64,000 nucleotides of DNA from Kalaharituber pfeilii. Taxonomy: Eukaryota > Ascomycota > Pezizomycetes > Pezizales > Pezizaceae. The notes beneath the pieces were generated by a model. That model saw nothing but the letters and a program-made list of their open reading frames with translations. It searched no databases and had not been told where the DNA came from. A program made the position numbers and the translations under genes. Numbering within the stretch: position 1 is the stretch's first letter; every line of letters starts with the position of its first letter. The DNA lies in assembly GCA_015179045.1 (NCBI GenBank), contig WHUZ01000142.1, positions 1 through 64,000 on the forward strand, read 5' to 3'. Shown in pieces: positions 30,693 to 41,474 of this stretch.

Positions 30693-30945
30693 GCTGAAAA
30701 GGCTGCTGCAATGGCTGCTGAAATAGCAGCCAAAATGGCAGTCGAAATGGCAGTCGAAATGGCAGCCGAAATGCGTGCTGAAAAGGCTGCTGAAATGGCA
30801 GCCGAAATGGCTACCCAAATGCGTGCTGAAATGGCAGTCGAAATAGCAGCCGAAATGCCAGCCGAAATGCCAGCCGAAATGGCTACCGAAGAAATGAATG
30901 CTGAAATGGCTGCTGAAATGGCTGCCGAAATGGGTACTGAAATGC
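30693..30945 (+). repeat. 12-bp codon repeat, (M/K)-A-(A/V)-E
   Basis: About twenty tandem variants of GCTGAAATGGCA and GCCGAAATGGCT. All three frames of the plus strand stay open over much of it because the unit is a multiple of three. The MAAEMAVE-type peptide would be an amphipathic helix, but there is no gene context. Confidence 0.8.
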
Positions 30946-31299
30946 GCCATGCGCAAAATGGTCTATTTTCTACATGGCCTGCACGGCGGTTGATGGCTTG
31001 CACAGTGGTTGACCACTGCGGCCACTGGTACATGTGCTATTGTGCTTTGCGCATCGGGATACCCGGCAATTGACAGATAACGTCCTGTTCTTCACTTCCA
31101 ACATTTTATGGTTCATAATAGTGATGATATTGCAATGTGATTTCTACAATTTGCAACATGAGGCAATTAACCTGTCGCCTTGGATGATATACCCAATGAC
31201 AGTTCACGTTATGCTATCAGATCCTTTAAAATGCTACATGATGCATGATTTATCCTCCGAACTAATTACATTTCGTCCACCATCCTGCCAAGTAGATAA

Positions 31300-31700
31300 G
31301 TCATGTGTAAAATGGTCTGCTTTACTATTTTACACATGCACGGTGGGGTTATTTTCAATTGACTCATTCAATGCGCGAGCAGCCAATTTTTGTCATATTT
31401 GAGATGCGCAAAATGACCTACTTTCTACACGCGCGATGAGGGCATTTTCGACGTATTTAACGTGCGGAAATGGCCTATTTTCTACATGCGTGACGAGGGC
31501 ATTGAACAGGCGGAAAATGACCTATTTTTAACATGCGGGACGAGCCCATTTGTGATGTATTTAACATGCGCAAACTGTGCTAGTTCACGGATGCGGGAGG
31601 AGGGCGTTTTTGACATATTTGACCTACGCGATGCGTGAGCAGTCTATTTTCGACGTATTTAACATGCCCAAAATGGCCTGTTTTCTGCCTGGGCAATTTT
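31300..31700. repeat. ~60-bp satellite, block 3
   Basis: Further units (GACGTATTTAACATGC, AAAATGGCCTATTTTC). The block is interrupted by the solo LTR at 31706 and resumes at 32534. The preceding 31040-31300 shows nothing recognisable. Confidence 0.75.
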
Positions 31701-31705
31701 CCGGC

Positions 31706-32533
31706 TGTGTTTAGCAGGTCCGGGTCAGGTCAAGGTACAAGATCTGGGTACGGGGTGGGCGGCGGGCGCCGAGGCAATTTCACAGTGGAGGCAGAGGCAG
31801 AGGCAGAGGCAGAGGCGGTCGGAACTATGTGATATCGAGAGGTAGATGTATTAAAAGCTACATACACAACTTGGGTAGGATACAAGTTGTTGCGTGGAGA
31901 AGCAAGAGGGAGGAGGGAGGAGGGCCTCTTCATAGAAAACCCTCGGTGGGAAATCCAAGCAAACAAGCAAACAAGGAAACAAACAAACGAAAGTACGTGG
32001 AAAACCGAGGAAACGACTGGAAGTACATGGAAAGCAAAGGAAATGACAGGATGTACATGGATGGCCTAAGGAAATGACGGGAAGCGTCAGGAATATCCGG
32101 GAATAAGCTCGGCGATACCTGTCGCTGGTGGATTCCGGGGTCTTCCAGCAGGTTCTAGGGCTTTTTTTTTTTTTTTTTTTTTTATTATCAATACTCGCTT
32201 GCCGCCCCACGGGCTATGGCGAGGGTCTTAATTAGAAAGTAAAAACAAAACACCAAACCTAACTACCTAACTACATGTATTGCCCGCGGATCCTTCCATG
32301 TTGCGGGTGGCGCCCCGTATGATCTCCTACTTCCGTCCCCTCTCCATCTCATACCGGACACATTTATGCCATCGTCCGCTCAGTCTCACCTTCTCGACTT
32401 CCTCTAGGGCTTTCCGGCAGGTTCTACGGCTTTCCGGCGGGTTCTGCGGCTTTCCGGCAGCTTCTGGGGATCCGGGTTCTTCTAGCAGATTCTGGCAGGT
32501 TCTTCGGGTTCGGGTCCGGGTTGGATTGTCACA
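31706..32533 (-). mobile_element. Solo LTR with a nested LINE-B end
   Basis: Runs from TGTGTTTAGCAGG to GATTGTCACA with imperfect 5-bp flanks CCGGC (31701-31705) and CCGAC (32534-32538). The reverse complement matches the solo LTR at 43772-44552 over most of its length. Shared features are the CTGCCGGAAAGCC repeats, a GTTTGTTTGCTTG-type microsatellite, a TATA-like CTATRAAGAGGCCC and GCAACAACTTG. Without the nested 238-bp LINE-B insertion and its duplication it is about 580 bp. Non-coding. Confidence 0.75.
32165..32402 (-). mobile_element. ORF1-only LINE-B derivative (238 bp)
   Basis: Poly(T), inverted hairpin (ATACTCGCTTGCCGCCC, ACGGGCTATGGCGAGG), the 3' UTR, then on the minus strand the ORF1-type C-terminus EVEKVRLSGRWHKCVRYEME, RGRK, stop. 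The 11-bp duplication TCTAGGGCTTT is at 32154-32164 and 32403-32413. Confidence 0.85.
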
Positions 32534-33000
32534 CCGACGTATTTAACATGCGCAAAATGGCCCATTTGCTGCGTGCAGTAGGAGCCAATTTTTGACGTAT
32601 TTACCATGCGCAACATTGGCTATTTTGCTCCAGCAGGAGAAGGGCGTTTTTGGTGTATTTGACCTGCGCCAAGTGACCTGTTTTCCAACAGCGCAAGGAG
32701 CCAACTCTAGAGGTATTTAACATGCTCCACAAATACGTGAAGAGTACATTTGCGACGTGTTTGACCTGCACAAAGCGTTCCATGTGCACGACGAGAGCAT
32801 TTTCGAGGCATTTACAATGCCTATTCCACGCATGCGCGAGCAGCTAATTTTCAAATTTTTTTTCTTTCTTTTTCTTTTTATTTTACATTACTACGCTCGC
32901 AGCCGTTTGCCATGGAAGGGCCAATTTTCAAGGTATTCAACATGCGCGAGGACCCAATTTTCGATTATACTCTGTAGTTTTCAGAATGGTCTATGCCAAA
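32534..33000. repeat. ~60-bp satellite, block 4
   Basis: Resumption of the satellite after the solo LTR (GACGTATTTAACATGCGCAA and variants). At 32858-32915 a T-rich run followed by ACATTACTACGCTCGCAGCC and GTTTGCCATGGAAG looks like another LINE tail, with AATTTTCAA on both sides. Confidence 0.7.
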
Positions 33001-33059
33001 AAGAGATGAATTTTCGTCGACAGCCTATACAAATTCTTACCCCAGCATCAACAGCTCGT

Positions 33060-33265
33060 TCCTAAACATTCCTGACAATTCTACCTGGTTCTAGTCATTT
33101 CCTTAGTCTTCTATATGTTTCTCTTGTTTGTTTATTTCCTCGAAGGAATTGGAGTTTGGCCATGGGGGCTCTCTATAAAAGAGGCCCTCCCTCCCCGCTC
33201 TCTAGACTCCCTATGCAACAACTTGTATTCCCATCCAAGTTATTGATTGAGCGCAACTTCATATG
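33060..33265 (+). mobile_element. Diverged LTR-like fragment
   Basis: CTCTATAAAAGAGGCCCTCC, then ATGCAACAACTTGTATTCCC and ATCCAAGTT, parallel the TATA region of the solo LTR at 43772-44552 (CTATAAAGAGGCCCTCC, GCAACAACTTG, CCCAAGTT). It directly precedes LINE-B ORF2 sequence. Boundaries are unknown. Confidence 0.5.
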
Positions 33266-34189
33266 TATCACAAGGACAAGAAACTACGACCACTACTATC
33301 AGACCAACAGGACTCACCGTCGAAAAAGATCAAGCCAGGATGATGATAGAAAAGGCACTAACAAAAGCTAAACCAAGATCAGCACCGGGACCCGATGGCA
33401 TACAATATCGCTTACTGAAGCTTCTGAAGGGTACGACTCTATGGACTGCTGTAAGAGAGAGAATTGTAGAATATATAAACGGTGACTACGATTTTGCCAG
33501 AGGCTTTGAGGTGGTTATGATACTCAAGAAAGGGAAACCCAGAGATCCGGTAGGGAGCTGGAGACCCATAACGCTTCTGAACACAGTAGCAAAGCTAGGT
33601 CAAAAAGTCATCGCAGACCTGCTACAAAGAAAAGACGACCTTTTCAGAGACACTCAGCTTGGAGGAAGACGCCATCGAGGTGCAGAGGATCTACAGCGAC
33701 AAGTGCTGAAGGAGACAGAGAAGAGGCTACAGAAGAAAGAATGGGTAGCCCTAGTGGGAGACGATATTAAGTCAGCTTTTAACTTTCTTCGAAGGGACAA
33801 GGTGGTTGCTCGAATAAGACAAACAGACCATAACTTAGCGAGCTTTGTAGAAGCTTTTATGATGCCGACCAACTACAACATGACATGGGATGGCAAAAGG
33901 AGAGCATGACAGATGGTACACCGCAAGGATCTCCACTATCCCCGGTACTATTCCTGATAGGTGTAGCACCTGTGGCAGAGAAGGTAGACCCACACAACTT
34001 CACCAGGTCATATGTCGATGATTTCCACAGTGTAATCTCACATCCGTCACTCCTAAAACTCCGACAATAAACCGCGGGCATCATGTTATATAGTTGGGAG
34101 CAGAGAGTTTGGGGTTGCTTACTTCGTTCCTTCGTTTTTATTTAAATAAAAACCTCGCCATAGCCCTCTTGGCGGCCTGCGAGTATTGA

Positions 34190-34223
<34 letters not shown>

Positions 34224-35084
34224 CGACAAGCCATAAAGATACACAGGGCAAAAATCACCGAAACAGCAGCAGAGCATGGATTCGAAATTGACCCAAACAA
34301 GTCCGAGACACTAATAATTGGGGTAAAAGGCCCTGACTATAGGCTAACCGGATTGACGGTAGATTGGGAGCTAAAATTTACTCGACATCATAAGAAGAGA
34401 CTACTTCTCGGGAAGGCAGCATGGGGAGTGGCATCGAGACTAACTCGCCTCACACCAGGCAAGAAACGACAGATATATACAAGCATCGCACGCACAATCG
34501 CCACATGAGGATGCTGGGCATGGCAGGACTACTCAAGACAGTCTCCACCAGCAACCAAGATCAAAGACATAGAAAAATGGCAATACACAGTAGCACAGAA
34601 GATTACTGCAGCCCCGTGGGGTACCAGGCGAGACGTAGTCGAAGGAATAGCCAACCTAGAATCAGCCCAAACATTCCTAGAAGGAGAATGCCAGAGGGTA
34701 GAAGCCAGGGCCCTACGGTTCCACGATGAGATAATCCAAAACAGGGATAATGAGTGCAGGTACCTACGGGGGTCTCTCTCACACAACAACCCCCTACCAC
34801 TAGCCATCCTACCAGCGCTACCTGCGGACGCAGACAAGCTCGAGTTCGAGAATGCCATAGCCAATGCCGAGGATGAGGGGTGGAACTCCGTCTACACTGA
34901 CGGGAGCAGGATAGATTACAAGACAGGCCTAGGCACCTGCGCAAAAGACACCTCTACTTCCACATACCTAGGGGAACAGACTACTGTCAATGATGCAGAA
35001 CTCATTGCCATGAGTGAAGCATTACGCAATCAAGCTGGGGAACTCCTGATCATAACCGACTCTAAGGTATCGATATCCAAGCTC
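33265..35084 (+). pseudogene. LINE-B ORF2: reverse transcriptase and RNase H, broken
   Basis: The fullest LINE-B ORF2 in the window. Fingers/palm: KPRSAPGPDGIQYRLLK, FEVVMILKKGKPRDPVGSWR, LGGRRHRGAED and LVGDDIKSAFNFLRRDKVV. A frameshift near 33905 precedes the conserved DGTPQGSPLSPVLFLI and the catalytic RSYVDDFHSV. A 149-bp LINE-B tail (34068-34216) then interrupts LLKLRQ|AIKIH. The thumb/connection has GLTVDWELKFTRHHKKRLLL and one in-frame stop after SIARTIAT (near 34506). RNase H follows with VYTDGSRIDYKTG, NDAELIAMSEAL and IITDSKVSISKL, where the Ty3 element begins. The endonuclease domain is not seen. Confidence 0.85.
34068..34216 (+). mobile_element. LINE-B 3' end insertion (149 bp)
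   Basis: Starts TAAACCGCGGGCATCATG and ends CTCGCCATAGCCC, TCTTGGCGGCCTGCGAG, TATTGATATA and poly(A). The duplication AAAACTCCGACAA is at 34055-34067 and 34217-34229, its left As merging with the tail. It begins inside the loop of the upstream CCCGC/GCGGG hairpin. Confidence 0.88.
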
Positions 35085-35404
35085 TGTTACGGTGTCTGCG
35101 ATTGCAGCGAAGTGTAGGTGTAACTTAGGACAACGCTTGGAACTTGACCTTTGTATAGAGGCCGTCGATTGCAGCGAAGTGTAGGTGTAACTTAGGACAA
35201 CGCTTGGAACTTGACCTTTGTATAGAGGCCGTGGAGGCCTCTATATATAGGCGTCCAGCGTGTCGGTTATTTGCATTATTCTATTTAACATTGAGTGCTA
35301 ACTAACAAGCTTCTCTCTCTTCACCATCATAACTATGAATGGCGTGGTTATCATGCGTCATCTCTCATCGCTTATCAATGATACTTTGTTGGGTCACCCT
35401 GACA
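35085..35404 (-). repeat. LTR of the Ty3 element (320 bp, with 67-bp duplication)
   Basis: TGTTACGG...CCCTGACA. A 67-bp segment (CGATTGCAGCGAAGTGTAGG to GAGGCCGT) is present twice in tandem; the other LTR has it once. CTATATATAGG lies near the middle and is a TATA candidate. Confidence 0.9.
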
Positions 35405-35589
35405 TTACCCCCGTTCTTACGGCTGACGTCCTCGTCAGACCTTCGCTTCATTGAGACCTTCACCTCATTTCTTTTGGGTAGCATTTCTGTATGTCAGGGG
35501 CCTGTATCATCCATCACCTTGCGCTACCGTTAAACCTCTCCATGGGTAAAAAAAAACCCTGTGGGAAAAAGTACTCCATGGGCGAGGAA

Positions 35590-36080
35590 GGTATAGGCTC
35601 AGTGTCTATCACTTCTTCGATTCGTCGGCATGTGTTCCGTGCAGCTCTTCGACTCGTCGGTATATGCTCAATTCAATTGTCAACTCTTCGATTTTCATCG
35701 GTATAGGCTCAATTCATCAGTCTTCGATTCGTCGGCATGTACTCAGTTCAGCTCTTCGACTCATCGGCATAGGTTCAATTATCAATTGTCAGTCTTCAAT
35801 TCGTCGGTATGTGCTTACTTCAGCTCTTCGACTCATTGACATAGGTTCAGTCTTCGATTTGTCGGTATGTTCAGCTCTTCGACTCATCGGCATAGCTCAA
35901 TTATCAATTGTCAGTCTTCAATTCGTCGGTATGTGCTTACTTCAGCTCTTCGACTCATTGGCATAGGTTCAGTCTTCGATTTGTCGGTATGTGCTTACTT
36001 CAGCTCTTCGACTCATCGGCATAGCTCAATTATCAATTGTCAGTCTTCAATTCGTCGGTATGTGCTTAGTTCAATTGTCA
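35590..36080. repeat. Tandem repeat in the Ty3 3' region
   Basis: Units with CAGCTCTTCGACTCRTCGGCATAGG and CAGTCTTCGATTYGTCGGTATG alternate for nearly 500 bp between the chromodomain stop and the polypurine tract. Frames rich in SSALRLIGIG are repeat artefacts. Confidence 0.85.
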
Positions 36081-38330
36081 ACTCTTCGATCCATTGGCTT
36101 TCTTGGGTGCTCATTATGAAATTTAATAATTTCCTGCAGTACTAAAGGAGCCTGTAAATCATCGAATGATTCCCATGTGTCGGATTCTGCACCATAATCT
36201 TTCCAATGGACTCGGTACTTTACGCCCCCTTTGGTGCGTCTGCTATCAACAATACAATCCACCTCATATAGTGGTTCCTCTTCTCCATCATTATCTTCAT
36301 TGTCACTTCTCGATGATGGATCAACCTGTGGTTGCACTCTATCTTTAAAAGGCTTCAGTAGTGAAGTGTGTATCACCTTGTGCAGGCGTAGCCTTTTAGG
36401 AATGTTTAGCTCATACGCATGCCGGCTGATTCGTCGAGTAATGGTGTATGGGCCAATATACTTGCTGGATAAGGACTTGTTTCCAGTTTGTACTGTCAAA
36501 TTGCGGCGATCCACCCATACTTGGTCTCCAACTTGAAATTGGCGAGATTTGTCAATGTGGAGTGCAGAGCGCTTATCGTTGATCTGCTTGAGGGTTTGGT
36601 GAATCTGGCTGTGTACTGCGGCCATACGTTCAATCCATTCTTCAGCAGCTGGGCTGGCATATATGTAATCATCATTGACATGAATAGTACGTGGGTCAAA
36701 CCCATACAGGCTGCGGAATGGGCTGTATCCATGTGTGGCGGTATTTGTGGAGTTGTATGCGAATTCGGCTAGTGGTAGCCATTGTACCCAACGTTTCTGA
36801 CGATCATGGCAGTAGATTCTCAAGTATTGTTTGAGTGTTTGTATCGCTCTCTCACTCAAGCCATCTGTCTGTGGGTGATGTGCTGTTGACAGCCTCAGAC
36901 CAATATGAAGTTTCGCATTTAGATCTCGCATAAATGCACTTGTGAATTGTGGGCCACGGTCTGAGGTAACATGCCTGGGTAAGCCATGAAGTCGCCAAAT
37001 TTCACAAATGTAGGCATTTGCTACGTCCTCTGCTGTCCATGTCGTTTTAGCAGGTATATAGTGCTGCATCTTAGTAAAACGGTCTGTGATAACTAAGACA
37101 GCATTGAATCCTTCACTTTCAGGAAGTTCTCCTACAAAGTCCATAGCTATTTCTTCCCAGGGTAGAGTTCCTGTAGGCATTGGTACTAATTTCGTTTGGC
37201 GGGCATGTCTGTCTGCTTTAGCCTTTTGGCAATGATGGCAACCAGCAACATAGCGTGAGATATCCTCTTGCCATCCTTTCCATATAAAGTTGCGTGATAC
37301 AAGCTCTTCAGTACGTCGTCGTCCCCAATGGCCCGCAACTCTGGAATCATGACACTGTTGTAGCACAGCATGCTGACAATCAGTAGGTACAATAAGCAGT
37401 CCGCCTTCAATATCTTTGGGCCATGTTGTGACATCAATTCCTTCTAGGTTTGGGTCTGGAACGTCTTCTTCTTCAGGGTCTGAAGCATCTTCTTCATTGG
37501 CTGGAGTATCTTTGTTGGCTGGAGCATCTTCGTTGGCTGGAGCATCTTCGTTGGCTTGTGCAACTATAAGTTGGCCTTCTTTGAACATTGGTGCATTGGT
37601 TCCTGAAGGTTCGTTACGTTCTCGTCGTGTGATAGCATCTGGGCGTCCCATAGCTGATCCCGGTCGATACTTGATAATGTAGTCAAATTCAGCGAGCTTT
37701 TCGGCCCATTCAGCCTGTCGCATGTTTAATCTTGGCTTGGTCTGAAAGTACTGTAGTCCTTGATGATCTGTATGTACTTCAAACTGCATTGTCAAACTAA
37801 GAAGCCATGTACGCCAGTGTAGTAAAGAGCTGACGATTGCCCATAACTCTTTATCATGTATAGGCCAGTTGCGTTGATGTTGCTTTAGTAACCGTGAGTG
37901 GCAGTCCACCAATTTCCACTGCCGGGCTTCAGCCTCATTTTCGTCTGTTGCTGGGTGTAATTGAGAGAATACTCCTGCAATAGCTTGATTTGATGCATCC
38001 GTTTCAATGAGTGTGCGTAGTGTTCTATCATACTATGCAAGTATAGGAGCAGATTCAAATAGCTTTTTCAATTCGTCAAATGCACTCTGTTGTTGTTCAG
38101 CCCAGGACCATGGTATATCCTTACACGTCAACTCAACGAGTGGCTTGGTTTGTGCACTGTAATTCTTGATGAATCGTCTGTAGAAGTTGGTGAATCCTAG
38201 AAAAGACTGTACTTCTTTCTTTCTTTGCGGTGCTTTCCAATCTTGAATCACTTTTACTTTCTTTGGATCAATTTTGACTTCAGTACCATTGATGATATAT
38301 CCTAGAAAGCAGGTTTCTTTGACGTGGATG
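36071..38330 (-). pseudogene. Ty3 pol: RT end, RNase H, integrase, chromodomain
   Basis: Reads from about 38330: CFLGYIINGTEVKIDPKKV, QSFLGFTNFYRRFIKNYS (reverse transcriptase thumb). One in-frame TAG near 38030 is followed by RNase H with LIETDASNQAIAGVFSQ, HDKELWAIVSSL and VHTDHQGLQYF. Next comes a linker with PANEDAPANEDAPANKD repeats, then integrase: the H-H-C-C zinc region (HDSRVAGHWG...CHHCQKAK), the catalytic Asp in MDFVGELPESEGF, VTSDRGPQFTSAF, and the Glu in HPQTDGLSERAIQTLKQYL. After a KLIGPF-like block (SSKYIGPYTITRR) the chromodomain YEVDCIVDSRRTKGGVKYRV, HWKDYG...TWESFDDL ends at 36071. From 37912 downward it is one open frame of 613 codons. The catalytic palm (YVDD) is deleted, so it cannot act alone. 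Confidence 0.9.
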
Positions 38331-38469
38331 CAGATGTGGATGCAGATGTCGATTGACTAGTATTAGTAGTTAGTAAAGCAGGGTGTAATACCTTACATAG
38401 AACTATATCTACAAAATTGTGAGCGTCAAGCATCACAGTGACCTGGTAAGTTGCCATTTTTTAGTATCA

Positions 38470-39075
38470 GATAACTCTAGTAATTTTACAGTTGATACTG
38501 GCTTAGTACTTCAAAATCCGGTTCTGCAGTCTCTTCCTATATGCCCTTTGCGTCTACACTTGAAACAGAGGCCTGCTTTAATTCCTACATCCTTCTCATG
38601 CTGAGAAACATAATTTCTAGTCTTAATATTGTTTCTGGGAAGTGTTGTTTGTTGTCCGTAATGCTACCATGTTTTGAAATTCATACTCAAATTCATCAAA
38701 ATTTGAGGTACCATCAAATCTAGGTATCTCTGTAAGGCGGAGTGTTTGAATGGCATTGCGGTCCTCCTTACTGATTGCGGTGTCTAAGTTATTTGCTTCC
38801 GAGTTTGCTGAGACTGATAGAGTTGCCGGGGCTGCCAGAGTTGCTGGGGTTGCCGGAATTGCCAGAGTTGCTGGGGTTGCCGGAATTGCCGGGGTGGCTG
38901 CCAGAGTTGCTACTTTTCGTTCTAGCTTCTTGATGGTAGCCTGGAGGGCTTGTATAGTCTGTTGAGTAGTTGCAGTCGATCTTGGGGGTTCCGGTGAGAG
39001 TGATCCTAATGTTGGGGAGTAGGGTGTAGGCGATCCCAATGTTGGGGAGTAGGGCACTTCGTCATCCATATCCAT
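38470..39075 (-). pseudogene. Ty3 gag remnant
   Basis: Start at 39075 (MDMDDEVPYSPTLGSPTPYS). A Pro/Ser-rich head is followed by a coiled coil (QTIQALQATIKKLERKVATL), an Ala-Thr-Pro repeat (PAIPATPATLAIPATPATL) and the start of the capsid-like domain (TEIPRFDGTSNFDEFEYEF). After a large deletion the frame region near 38600-38520 carries the zinc knuckle CFKCRRKGHIGRDC. Most of the capsid domain and the whole protease are missing. Confidence 0.8.
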
Positions 39076-39204
39076 TTGTGCAAGCGAGTAACTTCAAAGG
39101 GTTGGAGGCGAGAACGTTTGTTGAGTAAAGGTAAACGGTAAGGCGTTGAGGTAAAAGGTAAAGGTAAGGCGTTGAGGTAAAAGGTAAAAGGTTCAGCGTT
39201 GTAA

Positions 39205-39457
39205 TGTTACGGTATCTGCGATTGCAGCGAAGTGTAGGTGTAACTTAGGACAACGCTTGGAACTTGACCTTTGTATAGAGGCCGTGGAGGCCTCTATATA
39301 TAGGCGTCCAGCGTGTCGGTTATTTGCATTATTCTATTTAACATTGAGTGCTAACTAACAAGCTTCTCTCTCTTCACCATCATAACTATGAATGGCGTGA
39401 TTATCATGCGTCATCTCTCATCGCTTATCAATGATACTTTGTTGGGTCACCCTGACA
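39205..39457 (-). repeat. LTR of the Ty3 element (253 bp)
   Basis: TGTTACGG...CCCTGACA, almost the same sequence as the 35085-35404 LTR but without the 67-bp tandem copy. In the minus orientation it is the 5' LTR. Confidence 0.9.
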
Positions 39458-39815
39458 GCTGCCGTCAAAGACAAAACTGGTTGAAGAGGGGAAGAAGACC
39501 AGTTCGGTGGTGTTTTATCTGGAGAAGACGACCGAGGTGGAAAAAGTGAGGCTTGGGGGACGTTGGTTGGGAGTGGACCAGTACGAGTGGGACAGGGGAC
39601 GGAAATAGGTACTGGGACATATCTACTCCCGCATCTTTTTTTTTTTTTTTTTTTTTATTTCATTACTCGCATGCCGCCCTATGGGCTATGGCGAGGTTTT
39701 ATTTAAAGATAATCAAGGAAAAAAAATTATGTCTAGCTTCACTGAGACTCACCGCGGGCATCACTTGTACTTAGTTGGTTTTTGCTTTTAGTTAATATAA
39801 GACCCTGTTAGAGAT
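39458..39815 (+). mobile_element. ORF1-only LINE-B derivative with inserted minus tail
   Basis: The frame KLVEEGKKTSSVVFYLEKTT, EVEKVRLGGRWLGVDQYEWD, RGRK ends at 39608. The 3' UTR (ACTCCCGCAT...) is then cut by a minus LINE-B tail (poly(T) from about 39635, ACTCGCATGCCGCCC, TATGGGCTATGGCGAGG) and resumes with CACCGCGGGCATCACTTGTA. The left side is truncated exactly at the Ty3 LTR. Confidence 0.7.
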
Positions 39816-39981
39816 CTACAGTAATGTCGGAGTGTCGGAGGTGTCGGATATCAGAGAGGTCCGTGATAAAGGGTGGTAAGGGCCCGAGAGCAACCTCATG
39901 CTCTATGTATATAGGTGTATTACTTTGGCTACTCTCTCTACGAAGGAATAACAATCATCTCTTTCTACCCAAAGCTCAACA

Positions 39982-40045
39982 GACCCTCGCCATAGCCCGT
40001 TGGGCGGCACGCGAGTATTGATATAAAAAAAAAAAAAAAAAAAAA
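39982..40045 (+). mobile_element. LINE-B tail micro-insertion (~64 bp)
   Basis: ACCCTCGCCATAGCCCGT, TGGGCGGCACGCGAG, TATTGATATA, poly(A). Flanks AAGCTCAAC and AAGCTCCAAG suggest a worn duplication. Confidence 0.65.
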
Positions 40046-40140
40046 TATCAAGCTCCAAGCTCACCCCGAGCCCGACACAAAAGGCCCAGACACCCAGAAC
40101 TCCCTCCCGCCCTAAGACCAAGCTCCCTACCTCACCAATG

Positions 40141-40458
40141 TCTGAGCCGAGCTGGAGGGTGAGCTCGAGCTGGCCTGGCATGAGCTCGAGCCTGGATTGA
40201 TTATATGCATAATATTGACAAACTAAACTAAACTAAGCTAAATTTCCAAACTACTATCAGCTAAATTGTGCATTTCGAAGTTGTTGGTAGGTCAGAATGA
40301 GCTCCAAGTCTCTAATTATTACTATATTAGGTATTTACAGTTTATGAAACCTTGCACTGGCTAAGCATTTTAGCGAGCTGTCAAGAAAAACACAAGCATG
40401 ATCTTGGCTCGTTTGAGCTCGAGCCGGCTCGAGCTGGCTCGGCTCGTGCCGCTCACTA
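40141..40458. mobile_element. hAT MITE, left end lost
   Basis: From GAGCCGAGCTGGAGGGTGAG to ...CTCGTGCCGCTCACTA it matches the MITE at 29326-29660, but the first ~28 bp of the left end are missing. No duplication can be tested. Confidence 0.85.
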
Positions 40459-41474
40459 TCATCTGCCCAATCCTCACGGCCGGCAGCCTCAATACCTGCT
40501 ATAAAGTCTCAGCAGGCACTGATGGACTTCTTAATTGAGCAACTTTTTGGAACAGAAACTTGCTGCCCTGTTGCGCACGAGGAGGATATGGATAGCAAAA
40601 GTATTTCAGAGTTAACCGCCACTATTTCCGAGTCATTAAATGGTCTTGACTTATTGGAAGACGTTCACTTATTGAGTAGTGAAAATGTACCTGATGTGGA
40701 CACAGAGACTATGCGGCATTTGTTTGAGGGTGTTAAAGCAGAATCTCCTGGTAGTTCTGGTGCTTTTGATAACCCAATTGTTATCTCGGACTCGGATACG
40801 GACTTACCGTCAGACTCAACCTTAAGCTCACAAGTATTACGCGGGCGGCACAGACCACAACCGCATAATGAGTCGCAAGGGAACGTGCCCAGCTATTCCG
40901 CATTTGCAAGTAGTAATACCACATCTGCGCTGGTTGGACAATCACTTGTTACAGTGGATATTGACAGCTTTTTGGCACTGCCACATACGCTTGGATTTGC
41001 AAAATCAGGACTTAATGTGAGTACTACTTTATAAGGAAAATTTTATTCATTTGCTTATAATATTTAGCTTTGCTTCCATCCATCTCGCGCCGCCAATTTA
41101 AGTAGCAATATTTACTTGTGGTGTAAAATTGCTCCATCGGAGGAACATAACAGACCGCGATCCAAGCTGGTGCCTTATAATAAAGTTCCAAATACTTATT
41201 TAGGTCGGGTTTCAAGCTTTCCCGAATGTGAGCTTTACGTTGTATTTCCACATCTGTATTATGACGAGAGGCCCACCAACTACTTGACCGATGATCAATC
41301 GGAACGCTTCATGGCAGTCATGCTCAAGGCACTCGCCGACACAGGTTTCTACAACTCTGGGTATCTCCAGCACCTGCCTGGGTCTGCGGCGCATGCTAAA
41401 CTTGCCGCCTTTGCCAAGGCAAGAGAAACTGGAGTCAGTTTAACGCAACCAGTTGCCAGACAACAGGCGTTACA

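Larger units (their letters stand above)
35085..39457 (-). mobile_element. Ty3/gypsy chromovirus, internally deleted, recombinant LTRs
   Basis: Bounded by LTRs at 35085-35404 and 39205-39457; the coding strand is minus. A polypurine tract (AACGGGGGTAA in sense orientation) abuts the downstream LTR at 35405. The gag N-terminus, zinc knuckle, end of reverse transcriptase, RNase H, integrase and chromodomain remain; protease and most of the reverse transcriptase are deleted. The 5-bp flanks (AGCTC left, GCTGC right) do not match. The two sides also belong to different LINE-B regions (ORF2 left, ORF1 end right). Confidence 0.88.

Noticed and set aside
30665..31033. 122-codon minus-strand frame with many ISAAISA units
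   Set aside because: Artefact of the 12-bp repeat at 30693-30945.
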